DNA of 64,000 bases, taken from assembly GCF_005771675.1 (NCBI RefSeq), contig NZ_VAJM01000016.1, positions 62,001-126,000 of the forward strand, read 5' to 3'. This document shows positions 55,774 to 64,000 of the stretch, piece by piece. The translations under genes were made by a program, and so were the position numbers. The notes under the pieces were generated by a model. It did no database searches. It saw only the letters and a list, made by a program, of their open reading frames with translations, and had not been told where the DNA came from. The stretch comes from Hymenobacter jeollabukensis. GTDB lineage: Bacteria; Bacteroidota; Bacteroidia; Cytophagales; Hymenobacteraceae. The number at the start of each line of letters is the position of its first letter. The first letter of the stretch is position 1.

Positions 55774-57852
55774 CTAAGCGAACTGCCGCCGCAGCAACTG
55801 CGCGTTCAGCGCTACAATAACGGTGCTGGCACTCATCAGCACGGCTCCCATGGCCGGGCTTAGTACGAAATGCGGGTACAGCACGCCGGCGGCCAGGGGA
55901 ATGGCGACGAGGTTGTAGCCCGTAGCCCAGAACAAATTCTGCATCATCTTGCGGTAGGTAGCCCGTCCCAACTCCACGAGGTTAGTAATGTCGGTGGGGC
56001 GGCTGTTGACGAGGATGATGTCAGCCGTCTCGGCGGCTACGTCGGTGCCCGAGCCCACGGCAATGCCCACGTCAGCTTGCGCCAGGGCGGGTGCGTCATT
56101 TACCCCGTCGCCCGTCATGGCTACGAAATGACCTTTCTGCTGGAGTTCCTGCACGATGGCGACCTTCTGGTGGGGCAGCACTTCGGCGTACACCCCGTTC
56201 AGGCCGAGTTCCTGGGCCACGGCGTCCGCTACGCGCTGGTTGTCGCCGGTGGCCATGAACACGGCAATACCGGCTTGCTGCAGGCGCTGCACGGCTGCTT
56301 TGGCGTCAGAGCGGATGCGGTCGGCAAGAGCTAGGAAGCCGGCGACCTTGCCGTCCACCAGCATGAACACCACCGTAGCGGCTTGGTTGCCGGCTGCTTC
56401 GGGCGGTAATGGCAGGTTGTGCTCTTTCAAGTACCCTGGGCTGACGATGAGCACCTGCCGACCATTGACCGTGGCTTGTACCCCCTTGCCGGTGAGGGAC
56501 TGAAAGTCACTGACGGGCGGCAACGTCAACTTCCGCTGCCGGGCTTCGCGCACGATGCCCTGGGCGATGGGGTGCTGCGATTGTTGCTCCAGCGCGGCGG
56601 CCGTAGCCAGCAGGGTATTTTCGTCGAGGGCGGGGTCGAGCACCCGTAGGCCAGCTACACCGAACTCCCCCTCGGTTAGTGTCCCGGTTTTGTCGAAGAC
56701 CATTGCCGAAATCTTGCGCGCCTGCTCAAAGGCGGTACGGTTGCGAATCAACAGACCGCGTTGGGCCGAAAGCGCCGTAGAAATGGCCACAACCAGCGGA
56801 ATAGCGACCCCCAGCGCGTGCGGGCAAGACGTGACCATGACCGTCACCATGCGCTCCACGGCGAAAGACGCTTCGGCCCCGCCCCATAACCAGGCGACCA
56901 ACGTGATGATGCCCACAGACAGGGCCAGCAGCGTGAGCCAGCCGGCGGCCCGGTCGGCCAGGTTCTGGCTCTGGGACTTCGCGTTCTGAGCTTCGCGCAC
57001 CAGCCCGACCACCTTGTTTAGGTAGCTGTCCTCGCCGGTATGCGTCACGCGGACCTTCAGGGCGCCTTCGCCGTTGACGGCCCCGGCAATGACCTGGTCG
57101 CCCTCGGCTTTGGTCACGGGTACGCTCTCCCCGGTTAGGGCGCTTTCGTTGACAGCCGAACGGCCGTCAAGGACGACGCCATCAACGGGCACTTTCTCCC
57201 CAGGGCGCACCAGCACCACATCATCCAGTTTAATGCCCGCCACCGGGACGTCATGGATCATGTCGCCGTGCACCTGATGCGCCTCGGCCGGCAGCAGTTG
57301 CACGATGAGTTCCAAGGCACGCGAGGCGCCGGCTACAGAACGCATTTCCAGCCAGTGGCCCAGCAGCATGATGTCGACCAGCGTAGCCAGCTCCCAGAAG
57401 AAGTCCATGCCGCGGAGCCAGCCCACCGTGACGGCCACGCTGTAGACGTAGGCCGCCGTAATGGCTACGGCCACAAGCGTCATCATGCCCGGCCGTCCGG
57501 CGCGCAGCTCCCCAACCAGTCCGGAGAGGAAGGGCCAGCCGCCGTACAGGTAGATGGCCGTTGCCAACACGAGCACTATCCATTGCGCACCAGGAAAGGT
57601 CAGCTCGTAGCCGACCAGGTGCTGAAACATGGTGGACAGCGCAATAACCGGCACTGACAGCACTAGGCAGATCCAGAAGCGACGCAGAAAGTCTGCAATC
57701 ATGGCCCCGTGGTCATGACCGGCGTGGCCCATGCCTGAGTCGGAGTGGGCAGGCCCAGCACGGTGCGCATGGGCGTGGGATGCTGGCGGTGCTGTTGACA
57801 CGGCGGGTTCGTGGTGCGTGTGCGAAGCGGGATGGTGGTGCGAGTGGTCCAT
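55774..57852 (-). CDS. copB: CopB-type P1B copper ATPase (CPH motif)
   Basis: 692 residues from the ATG at 57852 (MDHSHHHPASHTHHEPAV). A His-rich N-terminus replaces HMA domains. The sixth helix has SCPHALGVAIPL, the CPH signature of the P1B-3 (CopB) group; DKTGTLTEGE, TGESVPV, SQHPIAQ and GDGVNDAPAL complete the core. CopB exports Cu and perhaps Ag. It is downstream of a HMA-AraC regulator on the same strand (112 bases apart). Confidence 0.92.
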   Translation of the reverse strand: MDHSHHHPASHTHHEPAVSTAPPASHAHAHRAGPAHSDSGMGHAGHDHGAMIADFLRRFWICLVLSVPVIALSTMFQHLVGYELTFPGAQWIVLVLATAIYLYGGWPFLSGLVGELRAGRPGMMTLVAVAITAAYVYSVAVTVGWLRGMDFFWELATLVDIMLLGHWLEMRSVAGASRALELIVQLLPAEAHQVHGDMIHDVPVAGIKLDDVVLVRPGEKVPVDGVVLDGRSAVNESALTGESVPVTKAEGDQVIAGAVNGEGALKVRVTHTGEDSYLNKVVGLVREAQNAKSQSQNLADRAAGWLTLLALSVGIITLVAWLWGGAEASFAVERMVTVMVTSCPHALGVAIPLVVAISTALSAQRGLLIRNRTAFEQARKISAMVFDKTGTLTEGEFGVAGLRVLDPALDENTLLATAAALEQQSQHPIAQGIVREARQRKLTLPPVSDFQSLTGKGVQATVNGRQVLIVSPGYLKEHNLPLPPEAAGNQAATVVFMLVDGKVAGFLALADRIRSDAKAAVQRLQQAGIAVFMATGDNQRVADAVAQELGLNGVYAEVLPHQKVAIVQELQQKGHFVAMTGDGVNDAPALAQADVGIAVGSGTDVAAETADIILVNSRPTDITNLVELGRATYRKMMQNLFWATGYNLVAIPLAAGVLYPHFVLSPAMGAVLMSASTVIVALNAQLLRRQFA

Positions 57853-57964
57853 GGCGTGCAGCAAATGAATGCAGCGTGGTGTAGCGAACTGGTTTCTTCT
57901 AACGGACCGCTTTCCCGCAAGCTTGGCACAATTGCGTACCGCTGGTTGCGTGATTCGCCGCTGC

Positions 57965-58612
57965 CTACGCTACCTCGTGCAGACCCGTGCGGTGGCTGTG
58001 CTCCGGGTCGAGCCGCTGAAACTCGGTGGGCGACATGCCCGTGACCTGCTTGAACTGGTTCGTGAGGTGGGCCGCGCTTCGGTACCCGAGCTTGCGGGCT
58101 ATTTCCGCCACCGAGTCGTCCTGGTAGCTCAGCAGCTCCTTGGCCCGCTCCACTTTCTGACGGATGATGTACTTCTCTACCGTCAAACCCTCACGCGCCG
58201 AAAACAGCTGCGAGAGGTAGTGGTAGTCGCGGCCGAGCCGCTCGCTCAGGTACACCGAGTAGTTCAGCACCGGCCACTGCTCCACGGGCGTGTAGTGAAT
58301 CAGCTCCAGCACGGTGGCCTTCAACTGCTCCACTAGCTGGTCGTGCGGGTTTTCCAGCAGCTCGAAGCCCAGCGGGTCCAGGGTAGCGTGCACGGCAGCT
58401 GCGTCGAGTTCCGTGCCGGGCGAAAGCACCACGTCGGCGCCGCCCAGGGCTACGTTGACCACCTGCAGGCCCATGCGCTCCAGTTCGTTGCGCACCAGGC
58501 GCACGCAACGCGGGCATACGACGCCGCGCAGTTGCAAACGCGTGGCGCCGACAGGGGGAACGGCAGGTAGAGCAGCAATGGGGCGGGTGGCGGCAGGGGA
58601 CATCATTTCCAT
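57965..58612 (-). CDS. HMA-like domain fused to AraC-type regulator
   Basis: 215 residues. Residues 20-90 resemble a ferredoxin-like HMA domain with the metal-binding VVCPRCVRLV; residues 115-205 are an AraC-type double helix-turn-helix (KYIIRQKVERAKELLSYQDD, VAEIARKLGYRSAAHLTNQF, GMSPTEFQRL). A metal-sensing one-component activator of the adjacent copB is the likely role. A diverged copy is at 59104. Confidence 0.75.
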   Translation of the reverse strand: MEMMSPAATRPIAALPAVPPVGATRLQLRGVVCPRCVRLVRNELERMGLQVVNVALGGADVVLSPGTELDAAAVHATLDPLGFELLENPHDQLVEQLKATVLELIHYTPVEQWPVLNYSVYLSERLGRDYHYLSQLFSAREGLTVEKYIIRQKVERAKELLSYQDDSVAEIARKLGYRSAAHLTNQFKQVTGMSPTEFQRLDPEHSHRTGLHEVA

Positions 58613-58738
58613 CGTGTAGTACCCGAAAAAGGGCAGCTTGTAGTAAACCTACGCAAGCCCGCAACGCTGCGCTACCCCGGTGACGAATCTTGTAATAACG
58701 AGCAATGATTGTGTACAGCCGCCGCCGGACCCCGGCCG

Positions 58739-58746
58739 TACTTTTG
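58739..58746 (+). promoter_or_regulatory. -7 element of the copper chaperone gene
   Basis: TACTTTTG matches TAnnTTTG, 58 bases before the ATG at 58805. A -33 element at the usual distance is not evident. Confidence 0.5.
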
Positions 58747-58804
58747 CATAGGTTCATTCCCGACCGGCCTTCAGAGCTGGCCCTACCCTTTTACTACCCA
58801 AGCC

Positions 58805-59017
58805 ATGAACACGCTGAAGTTTAAGACCAACATCAATTGCGGCGGCTGCGTGAAAGCCGTTACCCCGACCCTGAACGGCGAGAAGTCCATCGAGAACTGG
58901 CAGGTGGATACCGCCAACCCCGACAAGATTCTGACCGTAACCTGCGACCTGAACTCAGACGAGGTGGTCGAGTTGGTGGAAAAAGCCGGCTTCAAAGCCG
59001 AACCCGCCCAGGCGTAA
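58805..59017 (+). CDS. Copper chaperone, HMA domain (CopZ-like)
   Basis: 70 residues from the ATG at 58805 (MNTLKFKTNINCGGCVKAVT). Single HMA domain with the metal site NCGGC (about 11-15). Would carry Cu(I) to the CopA pump encoded 0.8 kb downstream. A terminator follows the gene. Confidence 0.85.
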   Translation: MNTLKFKTNINCGGCVKAVTPTLNGEKSIENWQVDTANPDKILTVTCDLNSDEVVELVEKAGFKAEPAQA

Positions 59018-59040
59018 CGTCGTCCAAGGTACCGTTCATG

Positions 59041-59074
59041 CAAACGCTTGGGCTCTGCTCAGGCGTTTGTGGTT
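59041..59074 (+). terminator. Terminator after the copper chaperone gene
   Basis: CAAACGCTTG / CAGGCGTTTG with a nine-base loop, followed by TGGTTTT. Confidence 0.65.
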
Positions 59075-59103
59075 TTGAGCCCGTTCTGTCGACTTAGCCA
59101 TAT

Positions 59104-59661
59104 ATGGAGCACCTCGTGCGCATCAAAGGCATGGTATGCCCCCGTTGCATCCAGACGGTGAAGACCTTATTCATGGACCTGGGCTTCACCGTCACGGGCG
59201 TCGAACTGGGCTCGCTCACGTACCGCACCGACGATGAGTACCCGCGTGATCTGACCTTGGTGCGAGAACAGCTGGAAGAGGAGGGCTTTGAGGTGCTCGA
59301 CGACAAACAGTCCCGCACCATTGCCCGCCTCAAGCAGCTGGTCGACGAGTGGATTCAGCAGGAGCAGGCTCGTAAGTTGACGCTGGCCGCTTACGCGAGC
59401 GACGCGCTGCACCAGAACTACCACTCCCTGAGCACGCTGTTCTCCGATACACAAGGCTTGACGCTGGAGCGGTACCTGATCAGCCGCCGCGTGGAGCTGG
59501 CCCGCCAGCTACTCGCAGCTACGCAAGACACCCTGGCCGACATAGCCGACCGCTTGGGCTACAGCAGCAGCCACCACTTCTCCAACCAGTTCAAGCGCGA
59601 GACGGGCATGACGCCTTCGCAGTACCGCCAACTGGTACGGGAGATGCCGCAGACGGCCTAG
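59104..59661 (+). CDS. Second HMA-like/AraC fusion regulator
   Basis: 185 residues. N-terminal HMA-like domain with KGMVCPRCIQTVKTLF (VCPRC as in the 57965 gene), C-terminal AraC helix-turn-helix pair (YLISRRVELARQLLAATQDT, LADIADRLGYSSSHHFSNQF, GMTPSQYRQL). Same domain order as the 57965 protein, on the opposite strand; the two flank the chaperone gene. Likely senses copper and controls chaperone/copA expression. Confidence 0.78.
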   Translation: MEHLVRIKGMVCPRCIQTVKTLFMDLGFTVTGVELGSLTYRTDDEYPRDLTLVREQLEEEGFEVLDDKQSRTIARLKQLVDEWIQQEQARKLTLAAYASDALHQNYHSLSTLFSDTQGLTLERYLISRRVELARQLLAATQDTLADIADRLGYSSSHHFSNQFKRETGMTPSQYRQLVREMPQTA

Positions 59662-59781
59662 CGGGCAGCGAGGAAGTTGCCTCGTCCGAATGTTGCAACA
59701 CTTACCCACAATTGCGCACACAGCCCCTTGGCTGCCGACGCTTCCTTTGTGGCACAACCGGCGGCTTATCCGCCTACCGCT

Positions 59782-62049
59782 ATGACTACTGAAACCCTTT
59801 CGCCGACCCGCCGCCCGTCTGGCACCCGGGCCGGGCAGTTGAAACAGATAACCGTCCCCATCACCGGTCTGAGCTGCGCGTCGTGCGCAGCCAGCGCCGA
59901 GTCGATGCTCAAGGCGCAGCCCGGCGTGGCCGAGGCGGGCGTTAACTTCGCTACCCAAACGGCCGCCATTGCCTTCGACCCCAGCCAGGTGCAGCTGCCG
60001 CAGTTGCAGCAGGCCCTACAGTCGGTCGGCTACGACCTGATAGTGGACGAGGACAACGCCGCCGACAAGCAAGCTGAGCTGCAAGAGCAGCACTACCAGG
60101 AGCTCCGGCGCAAGACCATCTGGGCCGCCGTGCTGGCTGCGCCGGTGGTGGCGCTGGGCATGTTCTGGATGGACGCGCCCTACGCCAACTGGATCATGCT
60201 CGTGCTGTCGCTGCCGGTGCTCTGGCTCGGCCGCAACTTCTACGTGGGGGCCTACCGGCAGGCCCGGCACGGCCGCGCCAACATGGACACACTGGTGGCC
60301 CTGAGCACGGGAATTGCGTTCCTGTTCAGCGCCTTCAACACTATCTACCCCGCGTTCTGGCACCGCCGCGGGGTGCACCCGCACGTGTACTTCGAGGCGG
60401 CTACGGTCATCATCGTGTTCATTCTGCTGGGCAAGCTGCTGGAAGAGCGGGCCAAGTCCAACACCTCGTCGGCCATCAAGAAGCTGATGGGGCTGCAGCC
60501 CAAGACGGTGCGCGTCATCGAGAACGGGCAGGAGCAGGAAATTCCGGCCGTGCAGGTGCGCATCGGACACGAAGTGGTGGTGCGCCCCGGCGAGAAAGTG
60601 CCCGTCGACGGGGTGGTGACCAGCGGCAGCTCCTTCGTGGACGAAAGCATGATCAGTGGGGAACCCGTGCCGGTCGAAAAAGCAGCCGGCGCTCAGGTGT
60701 TTGCTGGCACCGTCAATCAGAAGGGCGCGTTCCGCTTCCGGGCCGAGAAAATCGGCGGGGCGACCGTGCTGGCTCAGATCATCCAGATGGTGCAGCAAGC
60801 GCAGGGCAGCAAAGCCCCGGTGCAGAAGCTCGTGGACAAGATTGCCGCCATCTTCGTGCCCGTGGTCATGGGCATTGCGCTGCTGAGCTTCGCCGCCTGG
60901 CTGGTGTTCGGGGGCGACAACGCCCTCACGCAGGGCTTGCTGGCCCTGGTGACAGTGCTCGTCATTGCCTGCCCCTGTGCGCTCGGCCTGGCCACCCCTA
61001 CCGCTATCATGGTGGGTGTCGGTAAAGGAGCCGAGCACAACATCCTCATCAAGGACGCCGAAAGCCTGGAACTGGGCTACAAAGTCAACGCGATGGTACT
61101 CGACAAGACCGGCACCATCACCGAAGGCAAGCCCGAGGTTACCGACCTGCACTGGCTCAGCACAACGGCCGAACAGCCCGTTCACGCGGCTGTCTTGCAG
61201 GCCATCGAAGCCCACTCCGAGCACCCGCTGGCAGAAGCCGTGGTGCGCTACCTGCAGCCGACCGCTGTGCGGCAAGCGGCTGCCCTCACCGACTTCACCA
61301 GCCTGACCGGTCGGGGTGTCGAAGCCCGTTTCGAGGGTGAGCGGTACTTGGTCGGCAACCTGCGCCTGCTACAGGAGAACCACGTCACGGTGGACGCCGC
61401 CGTGGAGAAGCTGGTAGCCGAGCTGCAGCAACAGGCCAAAACGGTGGTCTTCTTCGCCGACAGTCGCCGCGTCCTGGCGGTGGTAGCCATTGCCGACCGC
61501 GTAAAGGAAACGTCCCGGCAAGCTGTTGCCCGACTGCAGGAGCAGGGCATTGCCGTGTACATGCTCACGGGCGACAACGAACAGACCGCCCGCACGGTGG
61601 CCGCTCAGGTGGGCGTGCAGCACTTCCGCGCCGAAGTGCTGCCTGCCGACAAAGCCGCTTTCGTGCAGCAGCTGCAGGCCGAGGGCAAGGTGGTTGCGAT
61701 GGTTGGCGACGGCATCAACGACTCGCAGGCGCTGGCCCAGGCCGACGTGAGCATTGCCATGGGCCGGGGCTCGGACATTGCGATGGACGTAGCCAAGATG
61801 ACGCTCATCACCTCCGACCTGAACCTGGTGCCCAAAGCGCTGCGCCTCTCGCGCCGGACGGTGCAGACCATCCGCCAGAACCTGTTCTGGGCGTTCATCT
61901 ACAACCTGATCGGTATTCCCATCGCCGCCGGGTTGCTCTACCCCATCAACGGCTTTCTGCTCAACCCCATGATTGCCGGCGCGGCGATGGCGCTCAGCTC
62001 GGTATCGGTGGTGAGCAACAGCCTGCGGCTGCGGGCGTCGCGGCTGTAA
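59782..62049 (+). CDS. copA: CopA-type Cu(I) P1B ATPase
   Basis: 755 residues from the ATG at 59782 ([19 protein letters not shown]). One HMA domain ([11 protein letters not shown], about 35-45), [17 protein letters not shown] in the sixth helix, [33 protein letters not shown] and [10 protein letters not shown], all typical of P1B-1 Cu(I) exporters. The upstream open frame from 59677 is not used. Together with copB, the chaperone and the two fusion regulators it forms the copper island. Confidence 0.93.
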   Translation: MTTETLSPTRRPSGTRAGQLKQITVPITGLSCASCAASAESMLKAQPGVAEAGVNFATQTAAIAFDPSQVQLPQLQQALQSVGYDLIVDEDNAADKQAELQEQHYQELRRKTIWAAVLAAPVVALGMFWMDAPYANWIMLVLSLPVLWLGRNFYVGAYRQARHGRANMDTLVALSTGIAFLFSAFNTIYPAFWHRRGVHPHVYFEAATVIIVFILLGKLLEERAKSNTSSAIKKLMGLQPKTVRVIENGQEQEIPAVQVRIGHEVVVRPGEKVPVDGVVTSGSSFVDESMISGEPVPVEKAAGAQVFAGTVNQKGAFRFRAEKIGGATVLAQIIQMVQQAQGSKAPVQKLVDKIAAIFVPVVMGIALLSFAAWLVFGGDNALTQGLLALVTVLVIACPCALGLATPTAIMVGVGKGAEHNILIKDAESLELGYKVNAMVLDKTGTITEGKPEVTDLHWLSTTAEQPVHAAVLQAIEAHSEHPLAEAVVRYLQPTAVRQAAALTDFTSLTGRGVEARFEGERYLVGNLRLLQENHVTVDAAVEKLVAELQQQAKTVVFFADSRRVLAVVAIADRVKETSRQAVARLQEQGIAVYMLTGDNEQTARTVAAQVGVQHFRAEVLPADKAAFVQQLQAEGKVVAMVGDGINDSQALAQADVSIAMGRGSDIAMDVAKMTLITSDLNLVPKALRLSRRTVQTIRQNLFWAFIYNLIGIPIAAGLLYPINGFLLNPMIAGAAMALSSVSVVSNSLRLRASRL

Positions 62050-62153
62050 GTGCCTACGTAGGGGGCTTACACAATTATGCGTGAGAGTTATAAAATTCTC
62101 ACCCGTGGGTACACTGCCGCCGATGTAGTTCAACAGTCATATCACTTCAAATA

Positions 62154-62166
62154 GCTGTCTGACAGC
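62154..62166. promoter_or_regulatory. Palindrome GCTGTCTGACAGC, copy 1
   Basis: Perfect 6-bp arms around one T. An identical copy lies 41 bases downstream; both precede the gene at 62279. Confidence 0.55.
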
Positions 62167-62194
62167 ACTTTTTCGACACCACTCCAGCTAGACA

Positions 62195-62207
62195 GCTGTC
62201 TGACAGC
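62195..62207. promoter_or_regulatory. Palindrome GCTGTCTGACAGC, copy 2
   Basis: Same 13-bp palindrome, extended on its left by GACA so that GACAGCTGTC also forms a palindrome. It lies 72 bases before the ATG at 62279. Confidence 0.55.
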
Positions 62208-62278
62208 CGCTTTCAGTCGTCGCTCCGGAAACCAACCGCACCAAACTTTCACTTTACTTTCGTCGTTCCTTTCGCGCC

Positions 62279-62791
62279 ATGTTCCAACTGATCCGTCGAT
62301 ACCGTCGCACTACGGCCGCTACGTTTGTAGCGCTGTTTCTGCACGTGCTCGTGGGTCAGATTGCCTGCGCACAGATGCACCTCACGGGCGAATCCCGTCC
62401 GCATCAGCACGCGCCTGGCACGCCGCCGCACCAGCATGGTGCCGCTGGCAAGCACACGCATCAGCACCCGAACGGTCATGCCCACAAGCACGACCACGCA
62501 GCTGCTGGAAAGCGTAAGCACGCCCATGCGGCGGTGCCTGCCGAGAAGCACAGCGACCCGAAATGCTGCCAGGACGACGCGAAGTCGCTGTGGGCCGCAT
62601 TAGGTACCCCGCCGAAGGTGAGCCTCGAAAAGTTCGCCCCGATGGTGCTGGACTTGCCGCCCGTATATGACGTGCTGGTACCCCGTTTCGTGGCCTGGGA
62701 CTCGACCCAAGCCGTTACCCTGGTGCCGCCCACGCACCTGAAGCCGAAGATTCCGGACATCCGAATCTTCATCGGCTCCCTGACGATTTAG
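62279..62791 (+). CDS. His-rich secreted metal-binding protein
   Basis: 170 residues. Signal peptide to about residue 31 (ALFLHVLVGQIACAQ), then a His-rich stretch (residues 35-90, with repeated HQH, HAHKHDH and similar), a Cys pair (PKCCQDD) and a C-terminal part without a known domain. Presumably a periplasmic copper buffer. Preceded by the duplicated GCTGTCTGACAGC palindrome, followed by a terminator. Confidence 0.7.
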   Translation: MFQLIRRYRRTTAATFVALFLHVLVGQIACAQMHLTGESRPHQHAPGTPPHQHGAAGKHTHQHPNGHAHKHDHAAAGKRKHAHAAVPAEKHSDPKCCQDDAKSLWAALGTPPKVSLEKFAPMVLDLPPVYDVLVPRFVAWDSTQAVTLVPPTHLKPKIPDIRIFIGSLTI

Positions 62792-62806
62792 CGTTTCGCG
62801 CCCTGT

Positions 62807-62853
62807 AAGGTCCGCGCCCGCCCGGTTATGCCGTGGCGAGGCCGGACCTTTTT
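62807..62853 (+). terminator. Terminator after the His-rich protein gene
   Basis: AAGGTCCG / CGGACCTT enclosing an inner GC-rich stem, followed by TTT, 15 bases after the stop. Confidence 0.7.
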
Positions 62854-62909
62854 GCGTGCCCTTCGCGGACCCTATTCGTCTTTCGTCTTCCCTTTTCGCT
62901 GGTACGGCC

Positions 62910-63038
62910 ATGAAGAGCTGCTGCCAACCCGGTGGTCCACAGCCGCCCTCCCCGTGGCGTCGACTCGCCACCTATGGGCTCTACGCCCTACTCGCTGTTG
63001 CTTTCGCCTTTGTCGCTTGGCAGCAATTCCGGGGTTGA
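62910..63038 (+). CDS. 42-residue single-span membrane protein with CC motif
   Basis: ATG 62910: MKSCCQPGGPQPPSPWRRLA followed by one hydrophobic helix (YGLYALLAVAFAFVAWQQF). The N-terminal Cys-Cys could bind metal. Lies 38 bases before the next lipoprotein gene. A small accessory of the copper island by context. Confidence 0.6.
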   Translation: MKSCCQPGGPQPPSPWRRLATYGLYALLAVAFAFVAWQQFRG

Positions 63039-63076
63039 ACTATCCCCTTGCCGTCTCTCCCTTATTACCATACCCC

Positions 63077-64000
63077 ATGAAGCGCATACTGCTGCCGGTC
63101 TTCGCATTGGCAACCCTTGCCTGGACGACCTCCTGCTCGTCCAACGACTCCTCTTCCTCCACGAACACACCCACCGACGTCACCGCCGAGCACCAGCACG
63201 AAGCGGGTGAGCAGCATGACCACGGCGCCGGCGCCGAACACAGCGGCGGCCATATCTACTCCTGCCCGATGCACCCCGAGGTGACGAGCGATAAGCCCGG
63301 TAATTGCCCCAAATGCGGCATGAAGCTGGAGCATACCGACGGGGCAGCCGGGGACGGCAAGACGTACCAGATGAACCTGACGGCTTCGCCCGCCCAGCCG
63401 GCTGCCGGCCAACCCGTCACCCTCTCGTTTCAACCGCAAGTGGTCGGCAGCGAGACAACCCCGGTACCGCTGGCCGTGGTGCACGAGAAGAAGATGCACC
63501 TGATCATCGTCTCGAAAGACCTCTCAGAGTTCTTCCACGAGCACCCCGAATTTAAAGCGTCGGGGCGCTACGACGTGCCGTTCACGTTCAAAACCGGCGG
63601 CACCTACCTGCTTTACCAGGACTACCAGCCCCAAGGCGGTACGCACCAGCTCGGCCGGCAGACCCTGCAAGTGAGCGGCCCGACGCGACCAGCCGTGAAG
63701 TTCACCAAGGACCAGATGCGCTGGGAGAAGAACGGCTACGCAGCCGACCTCGCGTTTGACAAGCCCGCTCAGGTGGGGCAGCCGCTGGCCGTGAGCGTGA
63801 CTGTGAACCGCGGCGGCAAGCCCGTCACGGACCTCGACAACTACCTCGGCGCGCTCGGGCACATGGTCGTCCTGAGCGAAGACGGCGCGCAATACCTGCA
63901 CGTACACCCCGAAGACCAGGCCGACAAGGGGCCACGCATCGGCTTCCATACCACTTTCGAGAAGCCAGGTCTGTACCGCGTCTTCCTGCAATTCAACCAC
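63077..64000 (+). CDS. Heavy-metal-binding lipoprotein, cut at the window end
   Basis: ATG 63077; 308 codons to the edge without a stop. Lipobox-like ATLAWTTSCSSND, a His-rich spacer, then the heavy-metal-binding domain YSCPMHPEVTSDKPGNCPKCGMKLEH (quoted in parts: YSCPMHPEV and CPKCGMKLEH). The rest is beta-rich with His/Met-containing loops (GALGHMVVLSEDG, YLHVHPED), similar to copper-binding FixH/CopC-like domains. Probably a periplasmic copper-handling protein of the same island. Confidence 0.75.
   Translation, partial: MKRILLPVFALATLAWTTSCSSNDSSSSTNTPTDVTAEHQHEAGEQHDHGAGAEHSGGHIYSCPMHPEVTSDKPGNCPKCGMKLEHTDGAAGDGKTYQMNLTASPAQPAAGQPVTLSFQPQVVGSETTPVPLAVVHEKKMHLIIVSKDLSEFFHEHPEFKASGRYDVPFTFKTGGTYLLYQDYQPQGGTHQLGRQTLQVSGPTRPAVKFTKDQMRWEKNGYAADLAFDKPAQVGQPLAVSVTVNRGGKPVTDLDNYLGALGHMVVLSEDGAQYLHVHPEDQADKGPRIGFHTTFEKPGLYRVFLQFNH

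Overview
The window looks like one stretch of a GC-rich plasmid from a Bacteroidota bacterium, most likely Hymenobacter or a close relative (inference). The grounds are the families present: BfmA/BtgA and DUF5712 mobilization proteins, DUF6660, 1.4-kb-class CzcA pumps fused to an outer-membrane channel, a Rep_3-type initiator. Shine-Dalgarno sequences are absent and a few promoters fit the Bacteroidota -7 element TAnnTTTG. No rRNA, tRNA, core metabolic gene or CRISPR array was seen.

Layout. 0-8.1 kb: small accessory plasmid genes (HNH nuclease, LPD29 protein, phage-type zinc-finger protein, NUMOD1-like protein, HTH protein), two of them (992 and 7593) paralogous. 8.1-16 kb: plasmid maintenance and mobilization: one iteron array at 8.33 kb, a Rep_3 initiator coupled by stop/start overlaps to a Uma2-like nuclease, iterons on both sides of an origin at 11.3-11.9 kb, ParA with a small Ala/Pro-rich partner, a large 8-bp-periodic repeat (candidate centromere), further direct repeats, a perfect 18-bp inverted repeat (candidate oriT), BfmA and a DUF5712 relaxase. 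15.9-17 kb: RES-domain protein. 17.2-19.6 kb: an isoprenoid-synthase-fold protein, an RRE/M50 metallopeptidase and a 53-residue peptide ending Gly-Gly-Cys, which I read as a ComQ/ComX-like or otherwise prenylated peptide system; this is the most unusual locus. 19.6-23.2 kb: a segment bounded by about 80-bp inverted repeats with DUF5990, a partial mercury operon (zinc-ribbon protein, MerTP, ArsR) and an IS4-type transposase. 23.2-26.1 kb: a three-gene ABC-3C defence system. 26.3-32.8 kb: TPR protein, TraG/VirD4 coupling protein, and a VbhA-like/Fic pair whose Fic motif is degenerate.

33.5-36 kb: two Bacteroidota-type secreted proteins, a protein of unknown function and a candidate structured RNA. 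36-45.9 kb: a leftward heavy-metal operon (DUF6660, CzcA-channel fusion, CzcB, Fur-family regulator, NicO-like transporter, Cd/Zn P-type ATPase, DUF3703). 46-53 kb: tyrosine recombinase, a run of small membrane proteins, DUF5131, a C5 DNA methyltransferase and small proteins. 53.4-55.7 kb: small proteins and a lower-GC AlbA_2 protein. 55.8-64 kb: copper resistance (CopB, two HMA-AraC fusion regulators, copper chaperone, CopA, His-rich periplasmic protein, heavy-metal-binding lipoprotein cut by the window end).

The plasmid therefore combines mobilization, partition, defence and metal/mercury resistance, with short regulatory motifs (AAGTT-N7-AACTT, TTCCCCCCTACTGCC, TGTTGTA inverted repeats) recurring upstream of otherwise unrelated genes. 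All family calls were made by eye from translated sequence.
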